Source: an uncultured Nannocystaceae bacterium
GTDB taxonomy: Bacteria > Myxococcota_A > Polyangia > Nannocystales > Nannocystaceae
Length of the DNA stretch: 7,732 bases
Reading direction: 5' to 3'
NCBI GenBank assembly: GCA_938084085.1
Contig: CALKDV010000219.1
Span: 1 to 7,732, forward strand
Shown here: in pieces, positions 1 to 6,654 of the stretch
How the letters are laid out: every line of letters starts with the position of its first letter
How positions within the stretch are numbered: position 1 is the first letter of the stretch
Program-made: the position numbers and the translations under genes
The notes under the pieces: generated by a model
The model's database searches: none
Told to the model about the DNA's origin: nothing
Seen by the model: only the letters and a program-made list of their open reading frames with translations

Positions 1-686
1 GTCTGAAGGTGGAGCGCCAGATAACGCTCGGGGCTCTGGGGTTGCCGGTGTCGACGGTGCCCGGACATGGAAACTCACTGATCCTGGGGATGCTCAACGA
101 CGTGCGAGTTTGCGTGCAGACGGGGCGACTTCACCCCTACGAGGGTCACGACGTTCGCTTGTGCACGACGGTCCTCGACACGGTGCTCGAGGCCGGTGCA
201 AAGCGGGTCATGCTGACCGCGGCGGTGGGGGCCTTGACCGAGGCGCTCGACGCCGGACAGATCGTGGCCGTGCGCGATCAAATGGCATTGTTTGGACCGA
301 CGCCGCTCGTGGGGCCCACTTTCATCGATTGCTCGAACATCTATGACGCCGCGCTCCGAGAGCGCTCGGTGGCGGTTGCCAAGGAGCAAGGGCTCGCGCT
401 CAAGAGCGTGGTGTATGCCCACGCCCGGGGCCCGCAGTACGAGACGCCAGCGGAGTGCGCGGCATTGAAGACCCTCGGCGGCGATGTGGTGGGAATGTCG
501 ACTACGTACGAGGCGGTGGTGGCGGCGGCGCGGCGCGTGCCCTGTGCGGGGCTCGCGATCGTGACGAACGCCGCGGGCGCCGACGGGTTGTCCCACGAGG
601 AGGTGAAGGAGCGTTCCAATGAAGCGCGCTCTACCCTCGCGAGGTTGCTCATCGACGTGATGGGAGCCTGCGTCGGAGCGGTCTGA
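1..686 (+). CDS. Purine nucleoside phosphorylase, trimeric PNP/MTAP family (5' end outside window)
   Basis: This enzyme splits purine (2'-deoxy)nucleosides with phosphate into free base and (deoxy)ribose-1-phosphate in cytoplasmic purine salvage. Residues are counted from the GTG at position 9. Visible family motifs are PVSTVPGH (13-20), GRLHPYEG (39-46, usual form GRFHxYEG), VGPTF (101-105), GPQYETPAEC (141-150), VGMST (161-165), VTNAAG (185-190) and SHEEV (195-199). E145, M163, N187 and H196 sit where human PNP has its purine/ribose contacts Glu201, Met219, Asn243 and His257; Asn rather than Asp at 187 points to 6-oxopurines (inosine, guanosine). The usual TNAAGG loop reads TAAVGA (70-75). 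The family's N-terminal GSGLG phosphate loop is absent and the frame is open to base 1, so the gene almost certainly starts left of the window and the GTG at 9 is internal. The stop overlaps the next start. The family call is firm; exact substrate is inferred. Confidence 0.9.
   Translation, partial: LKVERQITLGALGLPVSTVPGHGNSLILGMLNDVRVCVQTGRLHPYEGHDVRLCTTVLDTVLEAGAKRVMLTAAVGALTEALDAGQIVAVRDQMALFGPTPLVGPTFIDCSNIYDAALRERSVAVAKEQGLALKSVVYAHARGPQYETPAECAALKTLGGDVVGMSTTYEAVVAAARRVPCAGLAIVTNAAGADGLSHEEVKERSNEARSTLARLLIDVMGACVGAV
675..678 (+). promoter_or_regulatory. Shine-Dalgarno GGAG for the ALDH-like gene, inside the PNP gene
   Basis: GGAG lies 7 bases before the ATG at 686 and inside the last PNP codons. 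With the TGATG stop/start overlap at 684-688, it supports this start and suggests coupled translation of the two genes. Confidence 0.55.
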
Positions 687-1777
687 TGCGCGCGAACGAG
701 GCGGATCTGCGGATTCCTGCGAACCGCCTCGCGGCGGCAGCCCGCGCGTTGCAACCGACGCTGATGCGACTCATCGCGCTGCGGGCCGACCAGATCAGTC
801 GGGCGCTCGAGGCGGAACACGGGATCGTCCCTTGGGATCGTGAGCAGCTCATTGGACAGCTTCAGCGACAGCTCATGGAGCTCGCCGACGCTCGTTTCAG
901 GGTTCGCGGGGGGCCCATCGTCCACGTGCGAGAGCGACGTTCGCAGCCGCTGGAGGCCATTCCTCGGGCGTGGCGATGGTTGCGGGAAGGGCGCCGTGTC
1001 TACGTGGACGCGGAACCCGGCGCCTGCTCCCAAACGCTCGTCTTGCTCGCTCAGATGGGTGAGGTCCTGGGCTTCCATGTGTTGATGACCTCGCGGGATG
1101 CGACGAGCCCGCCGGATGGAGCGGTGGACGGCGGGGTCGCGCTCGCGCCTCGCCGGCTCACGCTCATCGCCTCACAGGCGGACGAAGAGCTCGCCGCCTA
1201 TGTCCTCGCGCGGGCGTGTCTTCGGCGGTCAGGGCTCGATCCTCGGGCCGTGCATGTGGCGATCGTGACGGGAGACGGGCGAACGCTCGGTAGGATTCTT
1301 CGACGGTTGTGGTTCTCTGTTCGGTTCTCGGAGGCGGGGGATCACGGAGCCTTCGCGGGGCCTGTCTCCCAGGACGTGGCCCGTGGGCTCGAGGAGGCCA
1401 TGGCGCGTCTCGAAGGGCGCTCTGATGTGGCTTGCTGGGTGCCGCTACGGCGTCTCGAGGGGACGTCGGGGATGCGCGGTTGCCTGATGGCACCCACGCT
1501 GTGGGCGACTACCGTGGGTCTCGATCGGGGCAGCGTGGAGCAGGTGATGGCATGCTTCCCCGAGGTGGGCCCGGCGCTGCTGGTGCTGCGGGAGCGCGAC
1601 GCATCCTCCGCGAGCAGGCTGCTCTCCGACCTGGTAGGGGCGGGGTATCGGTGGACCCTCATCGGTCCGCGGACCGCACCGGAGACTGTCGGCCTCCGTG
1701 AGCCGCCGCTGAGTGTTTTCGACGGTGCGCTGCTCGAAGAGCGGCTCCCGCCGGGCCTCCCGAAACCACGGCCCTGA
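686..1777 (+). CDS. Divergent, shortened aldehyde-dehydrogenase-fold protein, probably catalytically dead
   Basis: No exact family is recognised. The order of motifs follows the ALDH superfamily, closest by eye to the P5C-dehydrogenase (PutA) type. There is an Arg/Leu-rich helical N-terminus (15-70). LREGRRVYVDAEPGACS (99-115) resembles the 'ALAAGNAVVLKPSE' segment. Residues 158-194 resemble the segment leading into the catalytic loop, with SGLDPRAVHV (182-191) at the usual SGQRCxAxRV. AGPVSQDVARGLEEAM (224-239) matches the 'GPLIsexxxxxV' helix, GCLMAPTL (265-272) the 'GxfvxPTL' strand, FPEVGPALLV (291-300) the 'ExFGPVLxV' strand, and GYRWTLIG (320-327) the 'GYGLTxG' turn. The catalytic Cys position is Pro186, the Glu of ExFGP is missing, and neither FTGSxxxG nor LELGGK is visible. 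At 363 residues it is well short of the usual ~480-550. The start overlaps the PNP stop and has a GGAG site. It may be regulatory or structural; a lineage-specific fold is the alternative. No signal peptide or membrane segment is evident. Confidence 0.5.
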   Translation: MRANEADLRIPANRLAAAARALQPTLMRLIALRADQISRALEAEHGIVPWDREQLIGQLQRQLMELADARFRVRGGPIVHVRERRSQPLEAIPRAWRWLREGRRVYVDAEPGACSQTLVLLAQMGEVLGFHVLMTSRDATSPPDGAVDGGVALAPRRLTLIASQADEELAAYVLARACLRRSGLDPRAVHVAIVTGDGRTLGRILRRLWFSVRFSEAGDHGAFAGPVSQDVARGLEEAMARLEGRSDVACWVPLRRLEGTSGMRGCLMAPTLWATTVGLDRGSVEQVMACFPEVGPALLVLRERDASSASRLLSDLVGAGYRWTLIGPRTAPETVGLREPPLSVFDGALLEERLPPGLPKPRP

Positions 1778-1825
1778 CCCCGACGCTCGCGCCGTCGTCG
1801 ACCGGAGGCTCCACCTCTACATGGC
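1778..1825. other. Short intergenic gap between convergent genes
   Basis: These 48 bases separate the stop codons of the ALDH-like gene (+) and the lipoprotein gene (-). The only structure seen is a 5-bp stem, CGACG (1781-1785) with CGTCG (1793-1797) around a 7-base loop. It has no T tract on either strand, so a factor-independent terminator cannot be claimed. Confidence 0.6.
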
Positions 1826-3085
1826 TTAGGGTGTGGGCACGTCGACGACGCCATCGAGGCAGCCGCTGCACAGCGTGATCAACCCGCGCTTTTCCTCGAG
1901 GGGAGTCGTATTAAAGCCGTTGGGTCCCTCGTGGTACTGCACGGTGTCGCATCCTTCAGAGGTGATGTTCACGGTCACGCCGGTTCCGGAGAGCGCACCC
2001 GCGGGGAAGTTGGTCCCGGAATTTGTGCACTTCCAAGGTTTCTCAAGGTCGTTGCAATCCACGGAATCCAGATCGCACGTATCAAAGCCATCGCAGGCGA
2101 TGTCGACGTCACAGAACTGGCCCGTCGCGATGCTGTTGAGCTCATCGACATTGTTGAGGGAAGCGTTGGTCCAGTAGTCTGCGGGTGCGTCGACGGTCGC
2201 GTTCATGGCCTCGTTGCCGCGAGAGTCGATCTTGACGGAGTTCAGGTTCTCAGCGCTGCATGGGCAGTTGGGGCTCCATGGGAGCGCCTCGTCTGTCACT
2301 GGATCCGTATACTCTGCGCAGGCAGTGTTGAGGTCCGCGCCGCAGCCCGGCGCCGGGATGGCGTTGTCCGCGATCTTCACGTTGGCGATCCCTGAGTCCA
2401 TTGTGACCTCAAGGCGTCCTTGCAGCCCATCCACCGTGACGTCGCTTCGGTCAAGGTAGGTGGACGCGCCGATGTTGTCGTCGGTGGTGAGGATGAGCTT
2501 GCCGGCGAAGTCCGAAGGCAAGAAGACGCGGATGTCTGCGCCGTCGCGGATGGGCTGCGTCTGTCCGTCGTAGTACACTCGGATCTGGCAGCCGGCGAGG
2601 AAGCCGTTGGTCTCGTTGCACTCGGCGCCTACGAGATCGGGGTCGGTCGGTGGCACCAGCGAATTCGAGGCGAAGAGCCACGGCTGAATGCGTGAGAAAC
2701 GCCCCGGGTTATCGCCGTCACCGAAGGCCTCTGCGTCGTCGCAGGCGAAGGTGAATTTGTTCATCTGGACGATCATCTGTCCGATGCCAGGGTTGTCGCC
2801 GTCGGCGGCGGGCGCGAGGCTCTGGTAGACCTCAATGTCGCCGCGGTTGATAAAGTTGCCGCCAGACTGCGTTCCGCCAATTTTCAGCTCGGTGACATCG
2901 AAGTTCTCGCCCGTGGACACCGCAATTTGACCGTCGAAGACTGTCTCCCAGCCTGACTTGTATGGCCTGGTGTTAAGGCATCCACCGTCTGGGCTCTCGG
3001 TGGAACATCCGTACGTGATGCTCGCGATGCAGACGAGGCCGAGGGCGTGGGGAAGGACGGTGAGGGGGCGTTTTCGGTCAAACAT
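1826..3085 (-). CDS. Cys/Asp-rich predicted outer-surface lipoprotein, function unknown
   Basis: The 419-residue product starts with a basic n-region (MFDRKR), a hydrophobic stretch (about 8-24) and a loose lipobox TYGC with the candidate lipidated Cys27. Tyr at -2 is atypical, so a plain secreted protein is possible. The mature part has 16 further cysteines and is strongly acidic, as expected of a disulfide-bonded envelope protein. Residues 183-238 (IRVFLPSDFAGKLILTTDD at 185-203, then LQGRLEVTMDSGIANVKI) alternate short beta strands and turns in the manner of DUF4097-type adhesin-like beta-helix proteins; this is a resemblance, not an assignment. DGDNPG occurs twice (95-100, 123-128). Residues 325-353 pack five Cys among regularly spaced Asp, which might bind Ca2+. 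The C-terminus has LCSGC (405-409). ATG 3085 is supported by AGGA seven bases upstream. It is a single gene, convergent with the PNP pair and divergent from ileS. The coding call is firm; no function can be given. Confidence 0.85.
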   Translation of the reverse strand: MFDRKRPLTVLPHALGLVCIASITYGCSTESPDGGCLNTRPYKSGWETVFDGQIAVSTGENFDVTELKIGGTQSGGNFINRGDIEVYQSLAPAADGDNPGIGQMIVQMNKFTFACDDAEAFGDGDNPGRFSRIQPWLFASNSLVPPTDPDLVGAECNETNGFLAGCQIRVYYDGQTQPIRDGADIRVFLPSDFAGKLILTTDDNIGASTYLDRSDVTVDGLQGRLEVTMDSGIANVKIADNAIPAPGCGADLNTACAEYTDPVTDEALPWSPNCPCSAENLNSVKIDSRGNEAMNATVDAPADYWTNASLNNVDELNSIATGQFCDVDIACDGFDTCDLDSVDCNDLEKPWKCTNSGTNFPAGALSGTGVTVNITSEGCDTVQYHEGPNGFNTTPLEEKRGLITLCSGCLDGVVDVPTP

Positions 3086-3092
3086 GCGAAGA

Positions 3093-3096
3093 TCCT
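3093..3096 (-). promoter_or_regulatory. Shine-Dalgarno AGGA for the lipoprotein gene
   Basis: On the minus strand AGGA is followed by seven bases (TCTTCGC) and the ATG at 3085-3083. This spacing is good and supports the chosen start. Confidence 0.5.
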
Positions 3097-3109
3097 AGGT
3101 CCAGGCTAC

Positions 3110-3138
3110 AGCATACCGCGCTCCAAAGGCGCGAGCAA
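3110..3138 (-). promoter_or_regulatory. Possible sigma-70-like promoter of the lipoprotein gene
   Basis: On the minus strand TTGCTC (3138-3133) and TATGCT (3115-3110) are separated by exactly 17 bases. The -10 matches four of six consensus bases, the -35 only the TTG core. It would start a transcript near 3103 with a leader of under 20 bases that still contains the AGGA site. The placement is sensible, but the boxes are weak and GC-rich genomes give chance matches. Confidence 0.3.
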
Positions 3139-3325
3139 CGCAGCAACGGAAAACTGGCCATGGGCCGGTGACTTACGGTGGCCGCTCGTGCGGAGGATCG
3201 TTCGATTGTTCGTTGCTCCGCGGCGCCCTGGCGGATAGGTTCATCCAGTCGATATCGTAGGTCGCGTCGCGCAGCCGGCGTACCGTCGCTCCCAGGGCGA
3301 GCAATACCCCCCGCCATCGCATCCC

Positions 3326-6300
3326 ATGACTATCTCATCGACCACCTCCGCGTCATCACCACGAGCGTCCCTCGCTCCTCACCAGGGGCAACTTGATCTC
3401 CCCCAAATCGAGGAGGAGGTGCTCTCGCTTTGGAAACGCACGGGCGCCGAAGCTCGTAGCTTGTCAACGGGGCAAGACCGCCCGAAGTTTGTGTTCTACG
3501 ACGGGCCGCCCTTCGCCACGGGCTTGCCGCACTACGGCCACCTCCTGGCTGGGACCATCAAGGACATCGTGCCGCGTTTTTGGTCCATGCGCGGGTACCA
3601 CGTGGAGCGCAGGTTTGGTTGGGACTGCCACGGACTCCCCATCGAGAGTCTCGTGGAGCAAGAGCTTGGCGTCCACGGCCGTGTGGAGATCGAGGCCCTC
3701 GGTGTGCCCAAGTTTAATGAGGCGTGCCGAGCCGGCGTGCTTCGCTTCACGGCGGAGTGGGAGCGCGTTGTCAAGCGGATGGGCCGCTGGGTCGACTTTG
3801 AAAACGACTACAAGACCATGGACCGAAGCTTCATGGAGTCGGTGTGGTGGGTGTTTCGTCAGTTGTGGGACAAGGGGCTGATCTACGAGGGCTATCGGGT
3901 ACAGCCAGTGTCTCCGTCGTTGGGAACGCCCCTGTCCAACTTTGAGGTCGCCCAAGGGCCGCAGCAAAAAGACCCCGTGACGCGGAAGGACGGGCACCGC
4001 CGTCGACAAGACCCTTCCATCACGGTGCGATTTGCCCTCGAGGATGAGCCCGGCGCGAACTTGTGGGCGTGGACCACCACCCCCTGGACCTTGCCGACCA
4101 ATCTGGCCTTGGCGGTGCACCCAGACGTGGAGTACGTGAAGGTGCGCGTGGTTGAGACTGGCGAGGTCGCGTACATGGAGCCGGGGCGCTTGGCCGACTA
4201 CCAGGCGCGCGATCGCATCGGTGACACTGAGGAGCTCGCGCGAGTGCGAGGCCGGGAGCTTGTGGGCCGTCCCTACGCGCCCTTGTTCCCCTACTTCGCG
4301 CATTACAAAGAGCGGGAGGACGGCTCTCGATGGGCGTTTCGCGTGGTGGCGGCGGACTACGTCACCACCGACAGCGGTACGGGAATCGTGCACCAAGCAC
4401 CCGCCCACGGCGAAGACGATTACCTCGTCGGGCAGCGCGAGGGCTTGCCGTTGGCGATGGCCCTCGATCTCAACGGCGTGTTCCAAGACAGCGTGCCGGA
4501 CTTCGCCGGCCAGTTCGCGAAGGACGCGGACAAGGACATTATCGCGTGGCTTCGGGAGCAAGAGCGCGTCGTGGACCTCGACACCATCGAGCACGCCTAC
4601 CCGCACTGCTACCGCACCGAGCAGCCGCTTTTGTACATGGCGATCTCCACATGGTTTATGAAGGTCGAGCAGATGCGAGACGACCTCGTCTCGAACAACG
4701 ACCAGATCCGCTGGGTCCCCCAGCACGTGGGCTCAGGGCGATTTGGGAATTGGCTGGCCAGCGCCCGTGATTGGAATCTCAGCCGCAATCGATATTGGGG
4801 CACGCCGCTTCCCGTGTGGCGCTGCGATGAGGATCCGACGGACATGGTGTGCATTGGCTCGATCTCCGAGCTTGAAATGCTCGCCGGGATGTCCCCGGGA
4901 TCGCTCGACGACGTCCACCGCGAGTTCGTGGACGACATCACCTTTCCTTCCACGAAGACAGAGGGAGGCACCATGCGGCGGGTCAGCGAGGTGTTCGACT
5001 GCTGGTTCGAGTCGGGATCGATGCCCTATGCCCAAAACCATTACCCGTTCGACGAGAGCAAACGCGGGTTCGTGGAGGACAACATCCCCGCGAACTTTAT
5101 CGCCGAGGGACTCGATCAGACCCGCGGGTGGTTTTATACGCTGCACGTGCTGTCGGCGGCGCTGTTTGGTCGGCCCGCCTTTGAGAATGTGATCGTCAAC
5201 GGGCTCATCCTCGCCGCGGACGGCAAGAAAATGTCGAAGCGGCTGAAGAACTATCCGGATCCAAAGCTGGTCATCGACACCTACGGCGCCGACGCGCTGC
5301 GGGCGTACCTCATCAATTCCCCGGTGGTTCGCGCGGAGCCGATGCGCTTCGGCAAGCACGCCAAGGACACGAGCGGCGAGGCAGTCAAAGACACGGTGCG
5401 TACGGTGGTGCTGCCCCTTTGGAACGCCTATAACTTCTTGACGACCTACGCCCAGGCGGACGGCTGGACGCCGACCGACACGCGCGCGCCGACGAGTGAC
5501 TCCGAGCTCGACCGTTGGATTTTGTCGCGACTCCAAAGCTTCATCGCGAACATCACGGCGGAGTTCGAGGCCTACAGCCTCTACAACCTGGTCCCGCGAT
5601 ATCTGGAGTTGTGTGAAGATCTCAACAACTGGTATATCCGCCGTGGCCGTCGTCGGTACTGGCGCGCAGGGGATGAAGAGGGCGCCCACGCGGACAAACA
5701 GGCCGCGTACCAGACGCTGTTTCATGTGCTGGTGACTGTGGCTCACGCCATGGCGCCGGTGCTTCCTTTCTTCTCCGAGTGGCTCTATCAGCGCCTCGTC
5801 GTGGACCTGGAGCTTCACGAGGCGGAGCTGTCATCGCTGCATCTTTGCGCGTTCCCAACGGTGGATGAAGCGCGACGCGACGAGGGACTCGAGCGCCGCG
5901 TCGCGGTGGTGCGCGCGGCGGTCGGCTTGGGCCTCTCGTTGCGAGAGCAGCAAAAGCGAGGCGTGCGACGCCCCTTGGGCGCCATGACCGTGGCGTCGAC
6001 AGATCCAGACATTCGCGCGGCGGTCCTCGCCCACCGGGCAGATCTTCAAGCCGAGCTCAACGTGCGGGAGGTCCACGTGGCGGAGGACGATCGTGGGTTG
6101 GTGTCGCTCAGCGCGAAGGCCAACTTTAAATCGCTGGGGCGACGGCTCGGGAAGAGAATGAAGGTCGTCGCCGCGGCCGTGGCAGCGCTCGACGCGGCGG
6201 CGGTGTCGGCGTTCATGGAAGAGGGGAGCGTCGTCCTGGAGGGCGAGAGCCTCTCCCTGGACGACGTGATCATCGCGCGTGAACCCTGCGAGGGACAAGT

Positions 6301-6643
6301 TGTGGAGAGCGACGGCGCGATGACCGTGGTGCTCGATATGACGATGACGCCGGATCTGACGACGGAGGGCCTCGCCCGCGAGATCATCAACCGAGTGCAG
6401 AACCTCCGCAAGGACGCGGGGTTCGAGGTTAGCGATCGAATCTGCGTTCACGCCTATGGTGACGGTGGGTTGGCCGATGTGCTCATCGATCCGAGCGCGT
6501 CGACCCTCATTCGCGGGGAGGTGCTCGCCGAGGAGCTTCGGCTCACGTCACGTGAGGACGTGGAGGGGCGCGACCATCGCCGGGTTGATGAGATTGACGG
6601 CATGTGTCTGGCCGTGGCGATTGATCGTGTTGAGGGGGCGTAG
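3326..6643 (+). CDS. ileS: Isoleucyl-tRNA synthetase, eukaryote-like type (IleRS2)
   Basis: This class I synthetase charges tRNA-Ile with isoleucine in the cytoplasm and hydrolyses misformed valyl products. After a Ser/Thr-rich lead (1-20) come FYDGPPFATG (57-66), the HIGH motif as HYGH (69-72) and GWDCHGLPIE (98-107). The inserted CP1 editing domain shows TTTPWTLPTN (250-259) and GTGIVHQAPAHGEDDY (351-366). SRNRYWGTPLPVW (486-498), GWFYTLHVLS (601-610) and KMSKR (635-639) complete the catalytic core. The helical anticodon domain has NNWYIRRGRRRYW (767-779). The C-terminus (about 930-1105) holds NFKSLGRRLGKRMK (933-946) and EGLAREIINRVQNLRKDAG (1014-1032), the DUF5915-like tail of the IleRS2 branch instead of the CxxC zinc site of E. 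coli-type IleRS. 1105 residues fits that branch. An in-frame stop at 3236-3238 leaves ATG 3326 as the first start. No clear Shine-Dalgarno precedes it; GTG 3419 would cut into the conserved N-terminal helix. It probably leads an operon with hisS. Confidence 0.97.
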   Translation: MTISSTTSASSPRASLAPHQGQLDLPQIEEEVLSLWKRTGAEARSLSTGQDRPKFVFYDGPPFATGLPHYGHLLAGTIKDIVPRFWSMRGYHVERRFGWDCHGLPIESLVEQELGVHGRVEIEALGVPKFNEACRAGVLRFTAEWERVVKRMGRWVDFENDYKTMDRSFMESVWWVFRQLWDKGLIYEGYRVQPVSPSLGTPLSNFEVAQGPQQKDPVTRKDGHRRRQDPSITVRFALEDEPGANLWAWTTTPWTLPTNLALAVHPDVEYVKVRVVETGEVAYMEPGRLADYQARDRIGDTEELARVRGRELVGRPYAPLFPYFAHYKEREDGSRWAFRVVAADYVTTDSGTGIVHQAPAHGEDDYLVGQREGLPLAMALDLNGVFQDSVPDFAGQFAKDADKDIIAWLREQERVVDLDTIEHAYPHCYRTEQPLLYMAISTWFMKVEQMRDDLVSNNDQIRWVPQHVGSGRFGNWLASARDWNLSRNRYWGTPLPVWRCDEDPTDMVCIGSISELEMLAGMSPGSLDDVHREFVDDITFPSTKTEGGTMRRVSEVFDCWFESGSMPYAQNHYPFDESKRGFVEDNIPANFIAEGLDQTRGWFYTLHVLSAALFGRPAFENVIVNGLILAADGKKMSKRLKNYPDPKLVIDTYGADALRAYLINSPVVRAEPMRFGKHAKDTSGEAVKDTVRTVVLPLWNAYNFLTTYAQADGWTPTDTRAPTSDSELDRWILSRLQSFIANITAEFEAYSLYNLVPRYLELCEDLNNWYIRRGRRRYWRAGDEEGAHADKQAAYQTLFHVLVTVAHAMAPVLPFFSEWLYQRLVVDLELHEAELSSLHLCAFPTVDEARRDEGLERRVAVVRAAVGLGLSLREQQKRGVRRPLGAMTVASTDPDIRAAVLAHRADLQAELNVREVHVAEDDRGLVSLSAKANFKSLGRRLGKRMKVVAAAVAALDAAAVSAFMEEGSVVLEGESLSLDDVIIAREPCEGQVVESDGAMTVVLDMTMTPDLTTEGLAREIINRVQNLRKDAGFEVSDRICVHAYGDGGLADVLIDPSASTLIRGEVLAEELRLTSREDVEGRDHRRVDEIDGMCLAVAIDRVEGA

Positions 6644-6649
6644 GTGATC
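6642..6649 (+). promoter_or_regulatory. Strong Shine-Dalgarno AGGTGATC for hisS
   Basis: AGGTGATC matches eight consecutive bases of the usual 16S-complementary sequence and begins within the ileS TAG stop. From the end of AGGTGA to the ATG at 6655 there are seven bases. It fixes the hisS start and ties its translation to the end of ileS. Confidence 0.75.
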
Positions 6650-6654
6650 AGGAC

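Larger units (their letters stand above)
3086..3325. other. Divergent intergenic region between the lipoprotein gene and ileS
   Basis: This 240-base region must hold the start signals for both flanking genes. For ileS the best pair found is TTGCTC (3213-3218) and TAGGTT (3236-3241) at 17-base spacing, which is poor. A small hairpin lies at 3286-3300 (six pairs including one G-T, CCA loop), 25 bases before the ileS ATG, without a T run. GCGAGCAA occurs at 3131-3138 and 3297-3304, and its partial inverse TTGCTC at 3213-3218. No T-box-like specifier or antiterminator structure is recognised. No convincing ORF lies here. Confidence 0.6.

Noticed and set aside
9..686. PNP as a complete gene starting at the GTG at 9
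   Set aside because: The family's N-terminal phosphate loop would be missing, the frame is open to the window edge and no ribosome binding site can be seen. A gene cut by the window is simpler than a truncated enzyme.
341..1078. 245-codon open frame on the minus strand across the PNP/ALDH-like junction
   Set aside because: The + strand motifs on both sides are clear, and this frame has low-complexity Arg/Ser/Ala content.
1781..1797. Hairpin CGACG-loop-CGTCG as a bidirectional terminator
   Set aside because: Only five base pairs and no T tract on either strand; it is within chance expectation for this composition.
3239..3325. T-box or other tRNA-sensing leader before ileS
   Set aside because: Only a six-pair hairpin (3286-3300) is seen. 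There is no T-box consensus, specifier loop or terminator, and the leader is too short for one.
3178..3396. 72-codon + strand frame ahead of ileS as a leader peptide gene
   Set aside because: It overlaps the ileS start in another frame, has no clear ribosome binding site, is Arg/Ser-rich and contains no run of Ile codons.
3464..4726. 420-codon open frame on the minus strand
   Set aside because: It lies wholly antisense to the strongly conserved ileS sequence. Such long shadow frames are expected from GC-rich codon bias, and the product shows no recognisable motif.
4733..5818. 361-codon open frame on the minus strand
   Set aside because: Also antisense to ileS, with a His/Arg/Val-rich composition typical of a shadow frame.
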